64,000 nt of DNA. Origin: Sphingomonas sp. ERG5. GTDB taxonomy: Bacteria > Pseudomonadota > Alphaproteobacteria > Sphingomonadales > Sphingomonadaceae. The translations under genes were made by a program, and so were the position numbers. Positions 51,906 to 60,818 of the stretch are shown piece by piece; the first letter of the stretch is position 1; every line of letters begins with the position of its first letter. The stretch lies in NCBI RefSeq assembly GCF_000803065.1, contig NZ_JSXI01000077.1:1-64000 (forward strand), written 5' to 3'. The notes beneath the pieces were generated by a model. It saw nothing but the letters and a program-made list of their open reading frames with translations. It ran no database searches and had not been told where the DNA came from.

Positions 51906-54900
51906 TTGTCTGGTTCATCTGTTTCGAGGGCGGCGATCGCGGTCGTTCTGTGTCTGGGTGCCGCCTGCGCTGAAGCTCGCGCTCAGGAGGCAGATCCGGT
52001 CGATGCCGATGCGCCCGCAGGCGGCATGCAAATGGACGCCATTCCCAAGGCGATCGAACAGGTCGGACGATCCGACATCATCGTGACGGCGAGCAGCCGC
52101 GAACAACTCCGCGACATCCTATCGCCTGGTGTCGTATCGGTCGTCTATCCGGACGACACCAGGGGGGAGCACAAGTCGCTACCTGAATTGCTCGACCAGA
52201 TTCCCGGGGTTTTCGTGCGTCGGGTGGGTGGCACGGGCCAATATACCACCACAAGCATCCGCGGCAGCGCACCCAGCCAGGTCAACATCTATATCGATGG
52301 GGTGCCCTACAACACGTCGAGCGAGGTCGCCGCCGACATATCGACCATTCCGGTCGGCAATGTCGAACGAGTTGAGGTCTATCGCGGCACAGTGCCCGCG
52401 CGTTTCTCGGGTGCGCCGCTGGGTGGTGCGATCAATATCGTCACCAAGAAGGCGACTGGGTTGAGCGGCACCGTTTCGGCCGGCGCGCGCTCCTTTGGCG
52501 GCTGGCAGACCGCCGCCAATTTCAACACGCCGCTATTGGGCGGCAGCCTGTTGCTTGGTTTCGATACCGACCACAGCAAGGGCGATTTCACCTATCGTAA
52601 TTATGCCCAGCAACAGTTCCTGGACCGCGACTTCGGCAATGCGGCCTATACCGGTGACGGGAAGCCGGACACTTATTACAGCAGCTGGGTATGGTTCGAA
52701 GACGGCGCGGGCGGCGGCGAGCGGGTCGTCAACAACCGCGATTATTACCTTCCGGTCGCGAGAAGGCGTCAGAACAACAGCTTCCAGAAAGACAATATCC
52801 TCGTCCGCTGGACGACGGATCATTTCAGCGCGAAATATTCCTTCACTTATCTGGATCGCCTGCAGCCGAGCAACGCGGGCTTCGTGCGGTCGGACATTCC
52901 CGCCTATACCTATCCGCTGTCGGTGCCTGACAATGGCGTCGCCAACCCGCGTTACGGGCAGAAGCAACGCCAGCATGATATCGCGCTCGGTTGGCACGAC
53001 ACGATCGGCAAGGTCGATCTCAGCGCCGCGTTGAATGCGATGGATCAGGACAAGCAGTTCGCCAATACCGACCAGTTCGGGATTGGCGGGATCGGGCGCT
53101 TCTCGTCCGATTTCCACACCCGTCGCTATGGCGCGCAGCTGGACGCCGCCTACACGCTTGGCGAAACATGGCCGATCACTCAGCGGATCGAATTCCACGC
53201 GCAGGGCAGCCGGGAAACCATGCGCGCCGATGCCAATGATTCCGGTGACGGATCGGCCGAGCAGGCGGGATATTATCACCGCTTCCGTCGTCATCTGGTG
53301 AATTTCCAGGCGCAGGACACCATCATGCTCCACCCGCTTGGCGACCTTCAGATCACACCGATCGCGCGGGTCGAGCGATTGTTCGGGCCGACGCTGGGCG
53401 CCAAGGAAAATCCATTCGGTCCATCATCGGGCAATTACGGATGGAAACCGACATTCAGCGTGAGCGCCAAGAAGAATCTGGGCAACCTGCTCCTGTTCGC
53501 CGACACCGGCTCCTATAATCGCTATCCGAATTTCTACGAAATCTATGGTGATGGTGTGTTCGTCCAGGCGGGGTCGAGCGCGCTGCGCGATCTCACCCCG
53601 CTTCTGCGTGAACATGGCCGTAACACCGATGCCGGCTTCGGCTGGAACGGCAACGTGTTCGATGGGCTGCGCGCGAGCTTTCGCACCACTTTCTTCCGCC
53701 GCAAGACCTATGACACGATCACGCTATATTCGACGCCGGTGGGGTCGAAATACATCAACTCCGGCACAACGCTGACGCGAGGCGTGGAGTTCGAAGGCAA
53801 TCTCGTCGCGGGCAAGTTTGCCGATCTCCAGATGGCCGCCAGCTATCAGAATGGTCATTATGTCGAGGGCAGTTATTATCTCTTTGGCGGGATGAGCGCC
53901 AAGGCCCTGGTGCCCGAAGGCAAGAAGCTCTCGACGCTGCAGAACCCGCGCATCACGCTCGATGCGCGGCTCAATCTGCATTTTCTCGATGGCGCTCTGA
54001 CCAACTTCATTGAGGTGAAGCATGTCGGCCGTCGCTATAATTACCAGCTACCCAGCGATCTCGGGTCAACGCTGAGTTATGAAACGCCGCTCACCACGAT
54101 CGATCTTGGCGGGCATTTCAGTTTTTCAAATGGCGTGAAGCTGTCGTTCGGGGTCAATGACCTCTTCGACCAGGGGCCGAAGCAGCGGCAAAAGCCGGAT
54201 GGTCAGATTGGCGATGGCTCGTCCGACTATCGCTGCAATTTCGGCCAGGCGGAAATCAGCGGTGACTATTCCTGCTATGACGATCCGAACAATTATTATC
54301 TGAAGGCGCTGCATGGCAGCCTGAACAGTTTCTACCCCCAGCAGGGTCGTACCTTCTATTTCACGATCGCCAAAAACTTCGGCGCGAAAAAGGCCAGCGG
54401 AAGCGGGATGCGGCGCTCCTCGGTCGCGGCGCAAGCCAATGGGTCATGGACCGGCTTTCATGTCGGCGGTGCCGTCGGCCGCGGCTGGGCGCCGCGACAT
54501 GGCGGCGAAGTGCTGGTGTTCGATACCAACGCCAATGGCGCGTTCATCGACAAGATCACTGGTGCGAATATCTTCGATTCCCAAGGCGGCCTGATCACTG
54601 ATGACGCCTTTGACCCGCGTCACGCCGGGCGCGGCTTCGATGGCCGTGGCATCGCGCTCGGCGCTGCGGCGAGCGGCGGCATTCGCGCCGATCGGAGCCG
54701 GCGCGCAAGCTATGGCGTTCGCGGCGGTTATGATCGCCAGATTGGTGACTGGGTCATCGGCGCCGTCGGCGAATGGAGCCGCTATGATCTGACCGATTCC
54801 GTGTCAGCTTATGGGGTGTTGAAAGACGAGCAGGGCGACTTCCGCGATTCATTGCCGCCCGCGAGTTATACATTCACGCGCCATCTGAATTCGATTGCGT

Positions 54901-55286
54901 CGCTGCGCGCGCGCGGTGGGTTGGCCTGGTTGGGCGTGCTTGGTTACGCGACGGTCGGCCTGGCGCGCGGCAGTGTCGCTCATGCCTTCGCCACGACTGA
55001 TACCGTCAACAAATTTTCCGACCATAGCGGGGGCAAGGCGCTCTGGGGCTATCAGTGGGGAGCCGGGATCGAGGCACGTGTCGCGGGACCTTTCACGCTT
55101 GGTCTCGAATTCCTCCACACCCGGCTGCGTGACCGCGACTATACCGTCCATGCCGGCGTCAATCCGGACCGCCCGATCCATACCGGATTTGAGGCCTCGC
55201 CGGGCCGCCCCGGCACCGACATCAAACGCAGCTCTTCCTATTACGAGATCGATTCACTTCGCCTGACCGTCGGGTACCGCTTCTGA
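51906..55286 (+). CDS. TonB-dependent receptor fused to an Omp25/Omp31-like barrel
   Basis: A 1126-aa outer-membrane protein. A signal peptide ends about AEARAQ; the plug follows with DIIVTASSREQLRD, VFVRRVGG and VERVEVYRGTVPARFSGAPLGGA, then a long 22-strand TonB barrel that closes at RTFYFTIAKNFG (about residue 825). After a Ser/Ala linker the chain begins again with WTGFHVGGAVGRGW and runs through YGVRGGYDRQIGDWVIG, RARGGLAWLGVLGY, GAGIEARVAGPFTLGLEFLHT to LRLTVGYRF, an 8-strand Omp25/31-type barrel with its own Phe end. Two complete barrels in one chain is unusual. Cobalamin uptake is inferred from the riboswitch. The start is TTG 51906 after GGGGGA; a GTG at 51699 lies inside the riboswitch. 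Confidence 0.85.
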   Translation: MSGSSVSRAAIAVVLCLGAACAEARAQEADPVDADAPAGGMQMDAIPKAIEQVGRSDIIVTASSREQLRDILSPGVVSVVYPDDTRGEHKSLPELLDQIPGVFVRRVGGTGQYTTTSIRGSAPSQVNIYIDGVPYNTSSEVAADISTIPVGNVERVEVYRGTVPARFSGAPLGGAINIVTKKATGLSGTVSAGARSFGGWQTAANFNTPLLGGSLLLGFDTDHSKGDFTYRNYAQQQFLDRDFGNAAYTGDGKPDTYYSSWVWFEDGAGGGERVVNNRDYYLPVARRRQNNSFQKDNILVRWTTDHFSAKYSFTYLDRLQPSNAGFVRSDIPAYTYPLSVPDNGVANPRYGQKQRQHDIALGWHDTIGKVDLSAALNAMDQDKQFANTDQFGIGGIGRFSSDFHTRRYGAQLDAAYTLGETWPITQRIEFHAQGSRETMRADANDSGDGSAEQAGYYHRFRRHLVNFQAQDTIMLHPLGDLQITPIARVERLFGPTLGAKENPFGPSSGNYGWKPTFSVSAKKNLGNLLLFADTGSYNRYPNFYEIYGDGVFVQAGSSALRDLTPLLREHGRNTDAGFGWNGNVFDGLRASFRTTFFRRKTYDTITLYSTPVGSKYINSGTTLTRGVEFEGNLVAGKFADLQMAASYQNGHYVEGSYYLFGGMSAKALVPEGKKLSTLQNPRITLDARLNLHFLDGALTNFIEVKHVGRRYNYQLPSDLGSTLSYETPLTTIDLGGHFSFSNGVKLSFGVNDLFDQGPKQRQKPDGQIGDGSSDYRCNFGQAEISGDYSCYDDPNNYYLKALHGSLNSFYPQQGRTFYFTIAKNFGAKKASGSGMRRSSVAAQANGSWTGFHVGGAVGRGWAPRHGGEVLVFDTNANGAFIDKITGANIFDSQGGLITDDAFDPRHAGRGFDGRGIALGAAASGGIRADRSRRASYGVRGGYDRQIGDWVIGAVGEWSRYDLTDSVSAYGVLKDEQGDFRDSLPPASYTFTRHLNSIASLRARGGLAWLGVLGYATVGLARGSVAHAFATTDTVNKFSDHSGGKALWGYQWGAGIEARVAGPFTLGLEFLHTRLRDRDYTVHAGVNPDRPIHTGFEASPGRPGTDIKRSSSYYEIDSLRLTVGYRF

Positions 55287-55343
55287 CGCACGCGCCTCCG
55301 CGCGCCCCAAATCCCCGTTCCGCAAGCCTGAAGGAAAGTAACA

Positions 55344-56624
55344 ATGCCGACGACCTCTTATACCGCCTATAGCCTGTACAGCTACAATGTCAGTCCGGTG
55401 ATCGGCATGGCCGGCCGCATCACCGACAATGGCACGACCATCACGCCGATCCCCAATATGAAGACCTATTCCGGCACGCCCGGCGCCGGCGACCCGCAAC
55501 TCGAGGGCTTTGCCGACCCGAGCGGCAATCTGCGCATCGCGGTTGCGCCCTATGTCGGCGGCACCGGCGAAACCGTCGAGATCCGCAACGCCCTGACCGG
55601 CGCGATCGTCGGCACGCCGCACACCTGGGCCAGCGTCGACAATCTCTATGGTCTCGTGCTGGTCGGCAGCTATCTCTACGCGATCGATTATGACAATGCC
55701 CGCGTGGTCGAGATCAACCCGACGACTTATACCCAGACCGGCGTGACCTATACCCTGTCGAGCAGCTTCTTCCCGGCCGGCAATGTCCCGCACGGCCAGG
55801 GCCTGATCAACATCGGCGGCACGCTTTACGGGCTGTTCTCGATCGCCAACAGCAGCTTCACCACCTATGCCAACAGCGTGCTGGTGCGCTTCACCATCAC
55901 CGGCGGCAGCTCGATCAGCGTTGCGGCCAACGACTATAACAACAGCTTCGGCAAGAACGCGTTCGCCATGGCGAACCAGGGCAGCGATCTTTATGTCGCG
56001 TGCATCGGCGGCGCGCAGGTCGGCGGCACGCCCAACGTCAATTCAGCGCTGCAGAAGATCGCGTTCGGCGCCGCGAATCTGGCCACGGCGGCGGTGACGA
56101 CGGTGTTCGGCTATAGTGCGACCTATCCTTACGAAGTGCGCGACATCAGCTTCAACGGCACCACCGCCTATGTGCTGTTGGGCGCTTATGATGCCGGCTT
56201 CACGATGAAGGGCGTGCTGCTCCAGACGACGACCGCCTTTTCCAGCTTCGCCACGATCAACAGCTTCACCGGCGGTGCGCCGGGCTATTATTGGGCAGCG
56301 CAATATATCGACAATAACCGCATCCTGTTCGCGCGCGGCAATGAGATTCTCTATTACAACGCCGCCAGCACCGGCACGCCGGTCGCGACGCTGACCATCA
56401 CCGGCGGTAGCCTCAAATCGGCCGGGACCAATTACGATACGCTCAACGACATGAGCTATGTCGGGTCGCGCACCACCACGCCGCTGGCGGTCCGTGGCTA
56501 TCGCTCGCCAACTCAGGTCTCGCGGTCGGCCCGCGCCATCCAGGCGCGCTCGATCGCCCAGGGACGTCCCGAACTCACCGCCGACGAATTGCGTCGCCTG
56601 GACGAGGTTGCCGCCGAGAGCTGA
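55344..56624 (+). CDS. Propeller-like protein without visible signal peptide
   Basis: A 426-aa protein with repeating four-strand-like segments (for example YGLVLVGSYLYAIDYDNARVVEIN, ALQKIAFGAANLATAAV, ISFNGTTAYVLLGAYDAGF), rich in Gly, Ser, Thr, Asn and Tyr with few charges, like secreted beta-propellers. A basic tail (SRSARAIQARSIAQGRPELTADELRRLDEVAAES, cited in part) ends it. GAAGGAAAG precedes ATG 55344, and no Sec signal or lipobox is seen. The position directly after a B12-riboswitch receptor suggests a cobalamin-related surface role comparable to Bacteroides BtuG, but that is inference; no homology can be shown here. Confidence 0.75.
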   Translation: MPTTSYTAYSLYSYNVSPVIGMAGRITDNGTTITPIPNMKTYSGTPGAGDPQLEGFADPSGNLRIAVAPYVGGTGETVEIRNALTGAIVGTPHTWASVDNLYGLVLVGSYLYAIDYDNARVVEINPTTYTQTGVTYTLSSSFFPAGNVPHGQGLINIGGTLYGLFSIANSSFTTYANSVLVRFTITGGSSISVAANDYNNSFGKNAFAMANQGSDLYVACIGGAQVGGTPNVNSALQKIAFGAANLATAAVTTVFGYSATYPYEVRDISFNGTTAYVLLGAYDAGFTMKGVLLQTTTAFSSFATINSFTGGAPGYYWAAQYIDNNRILFARGNEILYYNAASTGTPVATLTITGGSLKSAGTNYDTLNDMSYVGSRTTTPLAVRGYRSPTQVSRSARAIQARSIAQGRPELTADELRRLDEVAAES

Positions 56625-56640
56625 TCTGCGGATAGGGATC

Positions 56641-56674
56641 AAGGCTGCCGGGGGTAAACCCGGCAGCCTTGTTT
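56641..56674 (+). terminator. Strong terminator of the receptor-propeller operon
   Basis: AAGGCTGCCGGG (56641-56652) and CCCGGCAGCCTT (56659-56670) form a perfect 12-bp stem with a GGTAAA loop, followed by GTTT. The sulfatase gene converges on it from the other strand, ending at 56681, so it may serve both. Confidence 0.88.
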
Positions 56675-56680
56675 CCCGGG

Positions 56681-58129
56681 CTATCCGGCAGCGTGGCCGT
56701 AAGGCGACGCCTCGCCCAGCCACGGATCGCGGGTGGCACGCCGCCATTCGGTCAATCGCTGGCGAAGCTGGTCGAGCGTCTTGCGCGCCGCCGGCAGATC
56801 GACCAGATTCACCACCTCGTCCGGATCGCTGCGCAAATCATACAATTCCTCGGCCGGGCGCTTGCGATAGGCGGCCTGAGTCCGCCGCCCAAGCCGCGTC
56901 GCCGGGTTGGCAATAATCGCCTGCCAGCTTGGCGATCCCGCCACATCCCCCGCGATCGGATAATCGAGCGGGTGAGCGAGATTGGCGATGTAGCTATGCG
57001 TCCGCGTGCGGATGGCGCGCATCGGATAATATTGATTGATCTCGTGGAATTCGTGGCTCGCAAAGATCCTGTCGCGATCCGGCGCATCGTCTGTGCCGAG
57101 CAATGCGAGCAGGGACTGGCCGGGCAGGGATTGGCCGGGCAGGGATTGGCCGGGCAAGGGCAGGCGCGGCCCGGCGGCCCCGGTCCAGTCGAGGATCGTC
57201 GGGACGATATCGATAAAGCTCACCATCGCGCGATTGACCGCGCCGCCGACATGGCCGGGCGCATGGATGATCAGCGGCAAATGCAGGCCGGCGTCATAAA
57301 AATTGGTCTTGGCCCCGGGAAACGGACGGCCATTGTCGCTGAGATAGATGATCAGCGTGTCGCCATCGCGTCCGGCCGCCTTCAATCCGTCGAGCAGCAA
57401 CCCGATGCCGCTATCGAGCCGGCTGACGGATTCATAATAGGCCGCCAGATCCTGCCGCACGGCGGGCAGGTCGGGCAGATGCGGCGGTAGCGTCACCGTC
57501 GCCGGATCGTAATGGACCGGCTCGATCCGCGGCCAGTCGCCATTGCCATAGCCGCCGGGTGCGCGGTGCGGATCGCTATAGCCGATCGTCACGAAGAAGG
57601 GCCGTTCGCCCGCCGCGTTGATGAAGTCGATCGCGGCCCCGGCCATCGCGGCGACATCGCGCACGCCGCTTCGTTCAGGCAGCAATTCGGCGTCATACGG
57701 AAAGGCCGTATCAGGGCGGACGTGTTTCTTGCCCACCAGGGCGGTCGCATACCCCGCCTTTTTCAACAGCGCCGGAATCGTCTCGATCCCGTCAAGCAAC
57801 GACTGATTGTGGAAATCGTGCGCCAGCCCATACATGCCGTTCTGATGCGTATAGAGCCCGGTATAAATGACCGACCGGCTCGAGCTGCAGGACGACACCG
57901 CAGCATAAGCATTGGCGAAGCGAGTGCCGGTTCGCGCCAGCGCATCGATATGCGGCGTGCGAACCGACGGGCCATAACATCCCGCATCGAGGCCCTGATC
58001 GTCGGCGATGAGCAGCAGGACGTTGCGCACGGCACCGGCGCGCGCTCCCGAGGCGCGCGCGCTTCCCATCGGCAATGTCATGCCAGTGGCAAGCGCGGCG
58101 ACGGAGGCGAGCAATGAACGGCGATCCAT
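56681..58129 (-). CDS. Sulfatase, heparan N-sulfatase (SGSH)-like
   Basis: A 482-aa exported sulfatase with a twin-arginine-like signal MDRRSLLASVAALATGM. The formylglycine site is C81 in SSCSSSRSVIYTGLYTHQNGMYGL, with Ser where Pro usually stands (CxPxR to CSSSR). Metal ligands D43 and D44 (IADDQG) are present. It resembles human N-sulfoglucosamine sulfohydrolase over the full length, including VGKKHV, DPHRAPGG, IYLSDNGRPFPGAKTN, FHEINQYYPMRAI and DPWLG. Removal of N-sulfate from glycosamines or sulfated polysaccharides is likely. An in-frame 15-bp tandem repeat (LPGQS units) sits near residue 330. Cys-to-formylglycine maturation needs an enzyme outside the window. Confidence 0.88.
   Translation of the reverse strand: MDRRSLLASVAALATGMTLPMGSARASGARAGAVRNVLLLIADDQGLDAGCYGPSVRTPHIDALARTGTRFANAYAAVSSCSSSRSVIYTGLYTHQNGMYGLAHDFHNQSLLDGIETIPALLKKAGYATALVGKKHVRPDTAFPYDAELLPERSGVRDVAAMAGAAIDFINAAGERPFFVTIGYSDPHRAPGGYGNGDWPRIEPVHYDPATVTLPPHLPDLPAVRQDLAAYYESVSRLDSGIGLLLDGLKAAGRDGDTLIIYLSDNGRPFPGAKTNFYDAGLHLPLIIHAPGHVGGAVNRAMVSFIDIVPTILDWTGAAGPRLPLPGQSLPGQSLPGQSLLALLGTDDAPDRDRIFASHEFHEINQYYPMRAIRTRTHSYIANLAHPLDYPIAGDVAGSPSWQAIIANPATRLGRRTQAAYRKRPAEELYDLRSDPDEVVNLVDLPAARKTLDQLRQRLTEWRRATRDPWLGEASPYGHAAG
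57111..57155. repeat. 15-bp tandem repeat in the sulfatase gene
   Basis: Three near-identical units agggaytggccgggc lie end to end in-frame, adding LPGQS repeats to a loop of the sulfatase. The unit length is a multiple of 3, so expansion keeps the frame. Confidence 0.9.
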
Positions 58130-58355
58130 TGGCGACTTTCCCTCCCCGGAGCATCCGCTCGCGACGCCAACCAGCCCGGACGCCTCGTCCAACTGCCCGC
58201 GCGACTGCCGCCATGCAAGACCCTGAAATCGGCTGCGACGCGATCGATCCATTTTGACTGTGACTCCTGGGTACGCGGTCCGATTTGAGGCGTAGCATCA
58301 ACGCACGCGGCCCGCTGGGGCGAGTCGCGATCCAAACCACTTTGCCGGGGGGCGA

Positions 58356-58628
58356 ATGATGTTGGGTCTGATCCTTGATTATTATTGGATGAGCATGACC
58401 GATCCGATCGTGCAGGTCACGGTGGAAGGCTCGCTCGCCGAGCTTCGCGCGGTCGGGCATGTCGATCCCTCGCAGGCGGTCGATGGCTGGAATCGCGCCG
58501 ACGTGATCCCGCTGGAAGAGCATGACGTCACGTCGGACCTGACCGGCGGCTTGCTCAAGGCACATATCTGCGCGCGGAAAGGGACAGACTTCCGGCACGC
58601 GCTTCGCGCAGCCGAGCAGGAAACATGA
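58356..58628 (+). CDS. Small hypothetical protein upstream of a lipoprotein
   Basis: A 90-aa protein: TDPIVQVTVEGSLAELRAVGHVD then NRADVIPLEEHDVTSDLTGG and a helical end. Its stop overlaps the ATG of the lipoprotein gene (ATGA), indicating coupling. GGGGGGCGA directly precedes two consecutive ATGs at 58356. Start could also be 58389 or 58395 (MSMTDP). No known family recognised; weakly resembles a toxin-antitoxin or DUF protein but without supporting motif. Confidence 0.6.
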   Translation: MMLGLILDYYWMSMTDPIVQVTVEGSLAELRAVGHVDPSQAVDGWNRADVIPLEEHDVTSDLTGGLLKAHICARKGTDFRHALRAAEQET

Positions 58629-59875
58629 AGGCCCGCGTCCTCCTCCTCGGACTCCTGCTTGCCTCATGCGCGCATCCCGAGGATCGCCGCTGGGCGAATC
58701 TGATCCCGCCGCCCGGAACGGCACCCGCCGATGCGGTGCCCAATGTGAGCGTCTACGCCTTTCCGACGCCCGCCGATCCCAAGCCGGTCACCAAGCTGCG
58801 CGATCTGTCGGGCGAAGGCCAGGCCGCCTATATCGACAAGATCAGCACTGCGGCCGACGCGGGTGCGCTGCGGCGTGCGCTCGCCGCGCCGATCGCCCGG
58901 CCTGCGGGACTCGGCGCGACGGAGCGCCCCTCGCTCGACGAGACCGTGGTGATCGGCGTTCAGAAGCAACGTCTGGCCGCGATCGGCGATCGAGTGATGC
59001 GCACCGTCGTGACGATCGTGCCGACCCGCGGCAGCTTCGAATTCGCGGGTTACACCGTCATCGCGACCGACAATCAGGTGCAGAGCATCGCGCATCTTGA
59101 AACGACGAGCGAGGCGTCGCTCGATGCCTCGCTCGCGCCGCCCATCAAGGGGTTTGGTGACAATAGTATCGCAGGCAAATTGTCGCGCAGCGTGACGACA
59201 TCGGCCGATATTTCCGCGCAATATGAGAAACTCAACGTCGATATCGGACCCGACAAGATCGTCATCACGCGCGAGAGCGAGCGCGGCCTCGACGTTATCG
59301 GGAACACCATCATCAAACTCTCGCTGATCCCGACGCCCCCTGCCGGGATGGGCTCGGCGGGCAATGTGTTCCTCGTCGGCGACCAGGATCTGTTCAAGGA
59401 CGGAGCGGTGCTCAAACCGGGCGATGCGTCGCTCGATATCGATACCTTCGCCTTTCCCGCCCGCTGCCCGCTGACCGCCGATGTATCGATGGACTATCGC
59501 GTCCGCCGCGTGGTCAGGGGCGCCAAATATTACACCGAGGGCAAACAGGATGCGCAGGTTCTCGACGGTCAGACCCCGGCGTCGACCGTCGAACTGGTCA
59601 GGGCCAGGGACGTCACGATTCCGCTATGGCGGATCGTCATCGGCGACAACCAGACCGCCATCACCGTGCGCCGCGCCGACAACACCAGCCGGTTCCTCGC
59701 GTTCAACAATTATGAGGCGGCGCAGGCGTTCGCGCTCTGGCTCCGCAAGACCGGGGCGACCAGGATCGGCAAGGACGGCGTCGTGATTTCATCGGGCGGA
59801 CGACCGACGCTCAATGCCGACGTGCATGCCGCCGCCTATAGCATTGGCTGCGGGGGCGCTCCGGAAACCCCCTAG
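58625..59875 (+). CDS. Hypothetical outer-membrane lipoprotein
   Basis: A 416-aa lipoprotein with lipobox LASC (Cys15). The mature part is beta-rich and repetitive in character, with TVVTIVPTRGSFEFAGYTVIATDNQ, SAQYEKLNVDIGPDKIVITRESERGLDVIGNT, then AFPARCPLTADVSMDYRVR and a C-terminal Cys. It may be a surface or periplasmic scaffold. Coupled to the small gene upstream. Unknown function. Confidence 0.75.
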   Translation: MKARVLLLGLLLASCAHPEDRRWANLIPPPGTAPADAVPNVSVYAFPTPADPKPVTKLRDLSGEGQAAYIDKISTAADAGALRRALAAPIARPAGLGATERPSLDETVVIGVQKQRLAAIGDRVMRTVVTIVPTRGSFEFAGYTVIATDNQVQSIAHLETTSEASLDASLAPPIKGFGDNSIAGKLSRSVTTSADISAQYEKLNVDIGPDKIVITRESERGLDVIGNTIIKLSLIPTPPAGMGSAGNVFLVGDQDLFKDGAVLKPGDASLDIDTFAFPARCPLTADVSMDYRVRRVVRGAKYYTEGKQDAQVLDGQTPASTVELVRARDVTIPLWRIVIGDNQTAITVRRADNTSRFLAFNNYEAAQAFALWLRKTGATRIGKDGVVISSGGRPTLNADVHAAAYSIGCGGAPETP

Positions 59876-59984
59876 GCGCTGGCCGTCGTACCGTGCCGCC
59901 GCGCCCGCCGGTCGCCTCGTTTCCGTCTTCGGTCCGTTGAGGGGCAGGCGTGCGGATTCAGCGTCTTCGCGCTCTCATGGCCCC

Positions 59985-60023
59985 GCAAATCATATGGGCA
60001 AATCCTATGGGCAAATCATTTGG
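59985..60023. repeat. Three 13-bp tandem repeats
   Basis: gcaaatcatatgg, gcaaatcctatgg and gcaaatcatttgg follow each other without gaps. They lie in the spacer between the lipoprotein and the frameshifted gene, just after the lipoprotein's region. They may be a slippage product or a binding array. Confidence 0.85.
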
Positions 60024-60035
60024 ATAGACGCGATT

Positions 60036-60667
60036 TTACGATGACGGTTTCCGAGTAGCGCGATTGACGGCACTCCTGACCGTTTTGCCGTCACCATCCC
60101 GGTATGTGACATGCGTCGTGATTGCATCGGGCGTGATCGAATCGAGGATCGTTGCGCTTTGATTCTCGTTGGGATTGAGCAGGGTCCAGGTCATTTCCTT
60201 CCTGGCGTCGTCCCAACGGCCTTCGAACTGGCTGGCCAGCCCGATGGAGGAAAAATACCCGCGACGGTAACAGCCTTGCCCGCATCGTACCAGTAGAGAA
60301 CGAAATACTCCTCGCGCGTCTTGCCATCCGAGGTTCGACCGTCGATTCGAATAAACTGGCCGTTGAGCAGGCGCTGACCAACCGCTTCGCCGGCGAAATG
60401 AACGCCCTGTGGCGCTCCGGCATTGGGCGCGACCTGGATATCAAGCGACCAATTTCCCACCAATGGAGCAAGCACTTGCAATTGCGCCGAAGGCGGATTG
60501 CCTGCGTAAGGCAGATTATTCCCGGGCGAGGATTGAGACCATCCGGGCGCGGCGCAGAACATTGCCGGTAGCGCCAGCAGCAGCAACCCGAAGCGGTGCA
60601 ATTTTGTCGGAGCCTTCCCAGCGCCATTGGGCATGATACGCCATCCGAATCTGACTGTCATGCTCAT
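60036..60667 (-). pseudogene. Frameshifted DUF1579-like exported protein gene
   Basis: The frame from 60667 begins with an N-terminal signal peptide (FGLLLLALPAMFCAAPGWSQ) and then LVGNWSLDIQVAPNAG and FAGEAVGQRLLNGQFIRIDG, a DUF1579-type lipocalin-like core. At about 60250, next to an A5/T5 run, the sense continues only in another frame: YFSSIGLASQFEGRWDDARKEMTW, SATILDSITPDAITTHVTY, ending at a TAA at 60036. Restoring one base would give a coherent protein. It is a pseudogene, a sequencing error, or a phase-variable gene. Confidence 0.75.
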
Positions 60668-60818
60668 GCCCGCCTCTCGATCATGTCGGAGACGCGAGCC
60701 TATCCAGCGATAGAATGTCTGGCCAGCGATCTCGACGCAAAAGGCGCGATCGGTTTTTCCGAGCAACATGTGCTTTCAAGCGATGCGACCCGCGAATCGC
60801 GATGGCGTCTGTTCTTCC

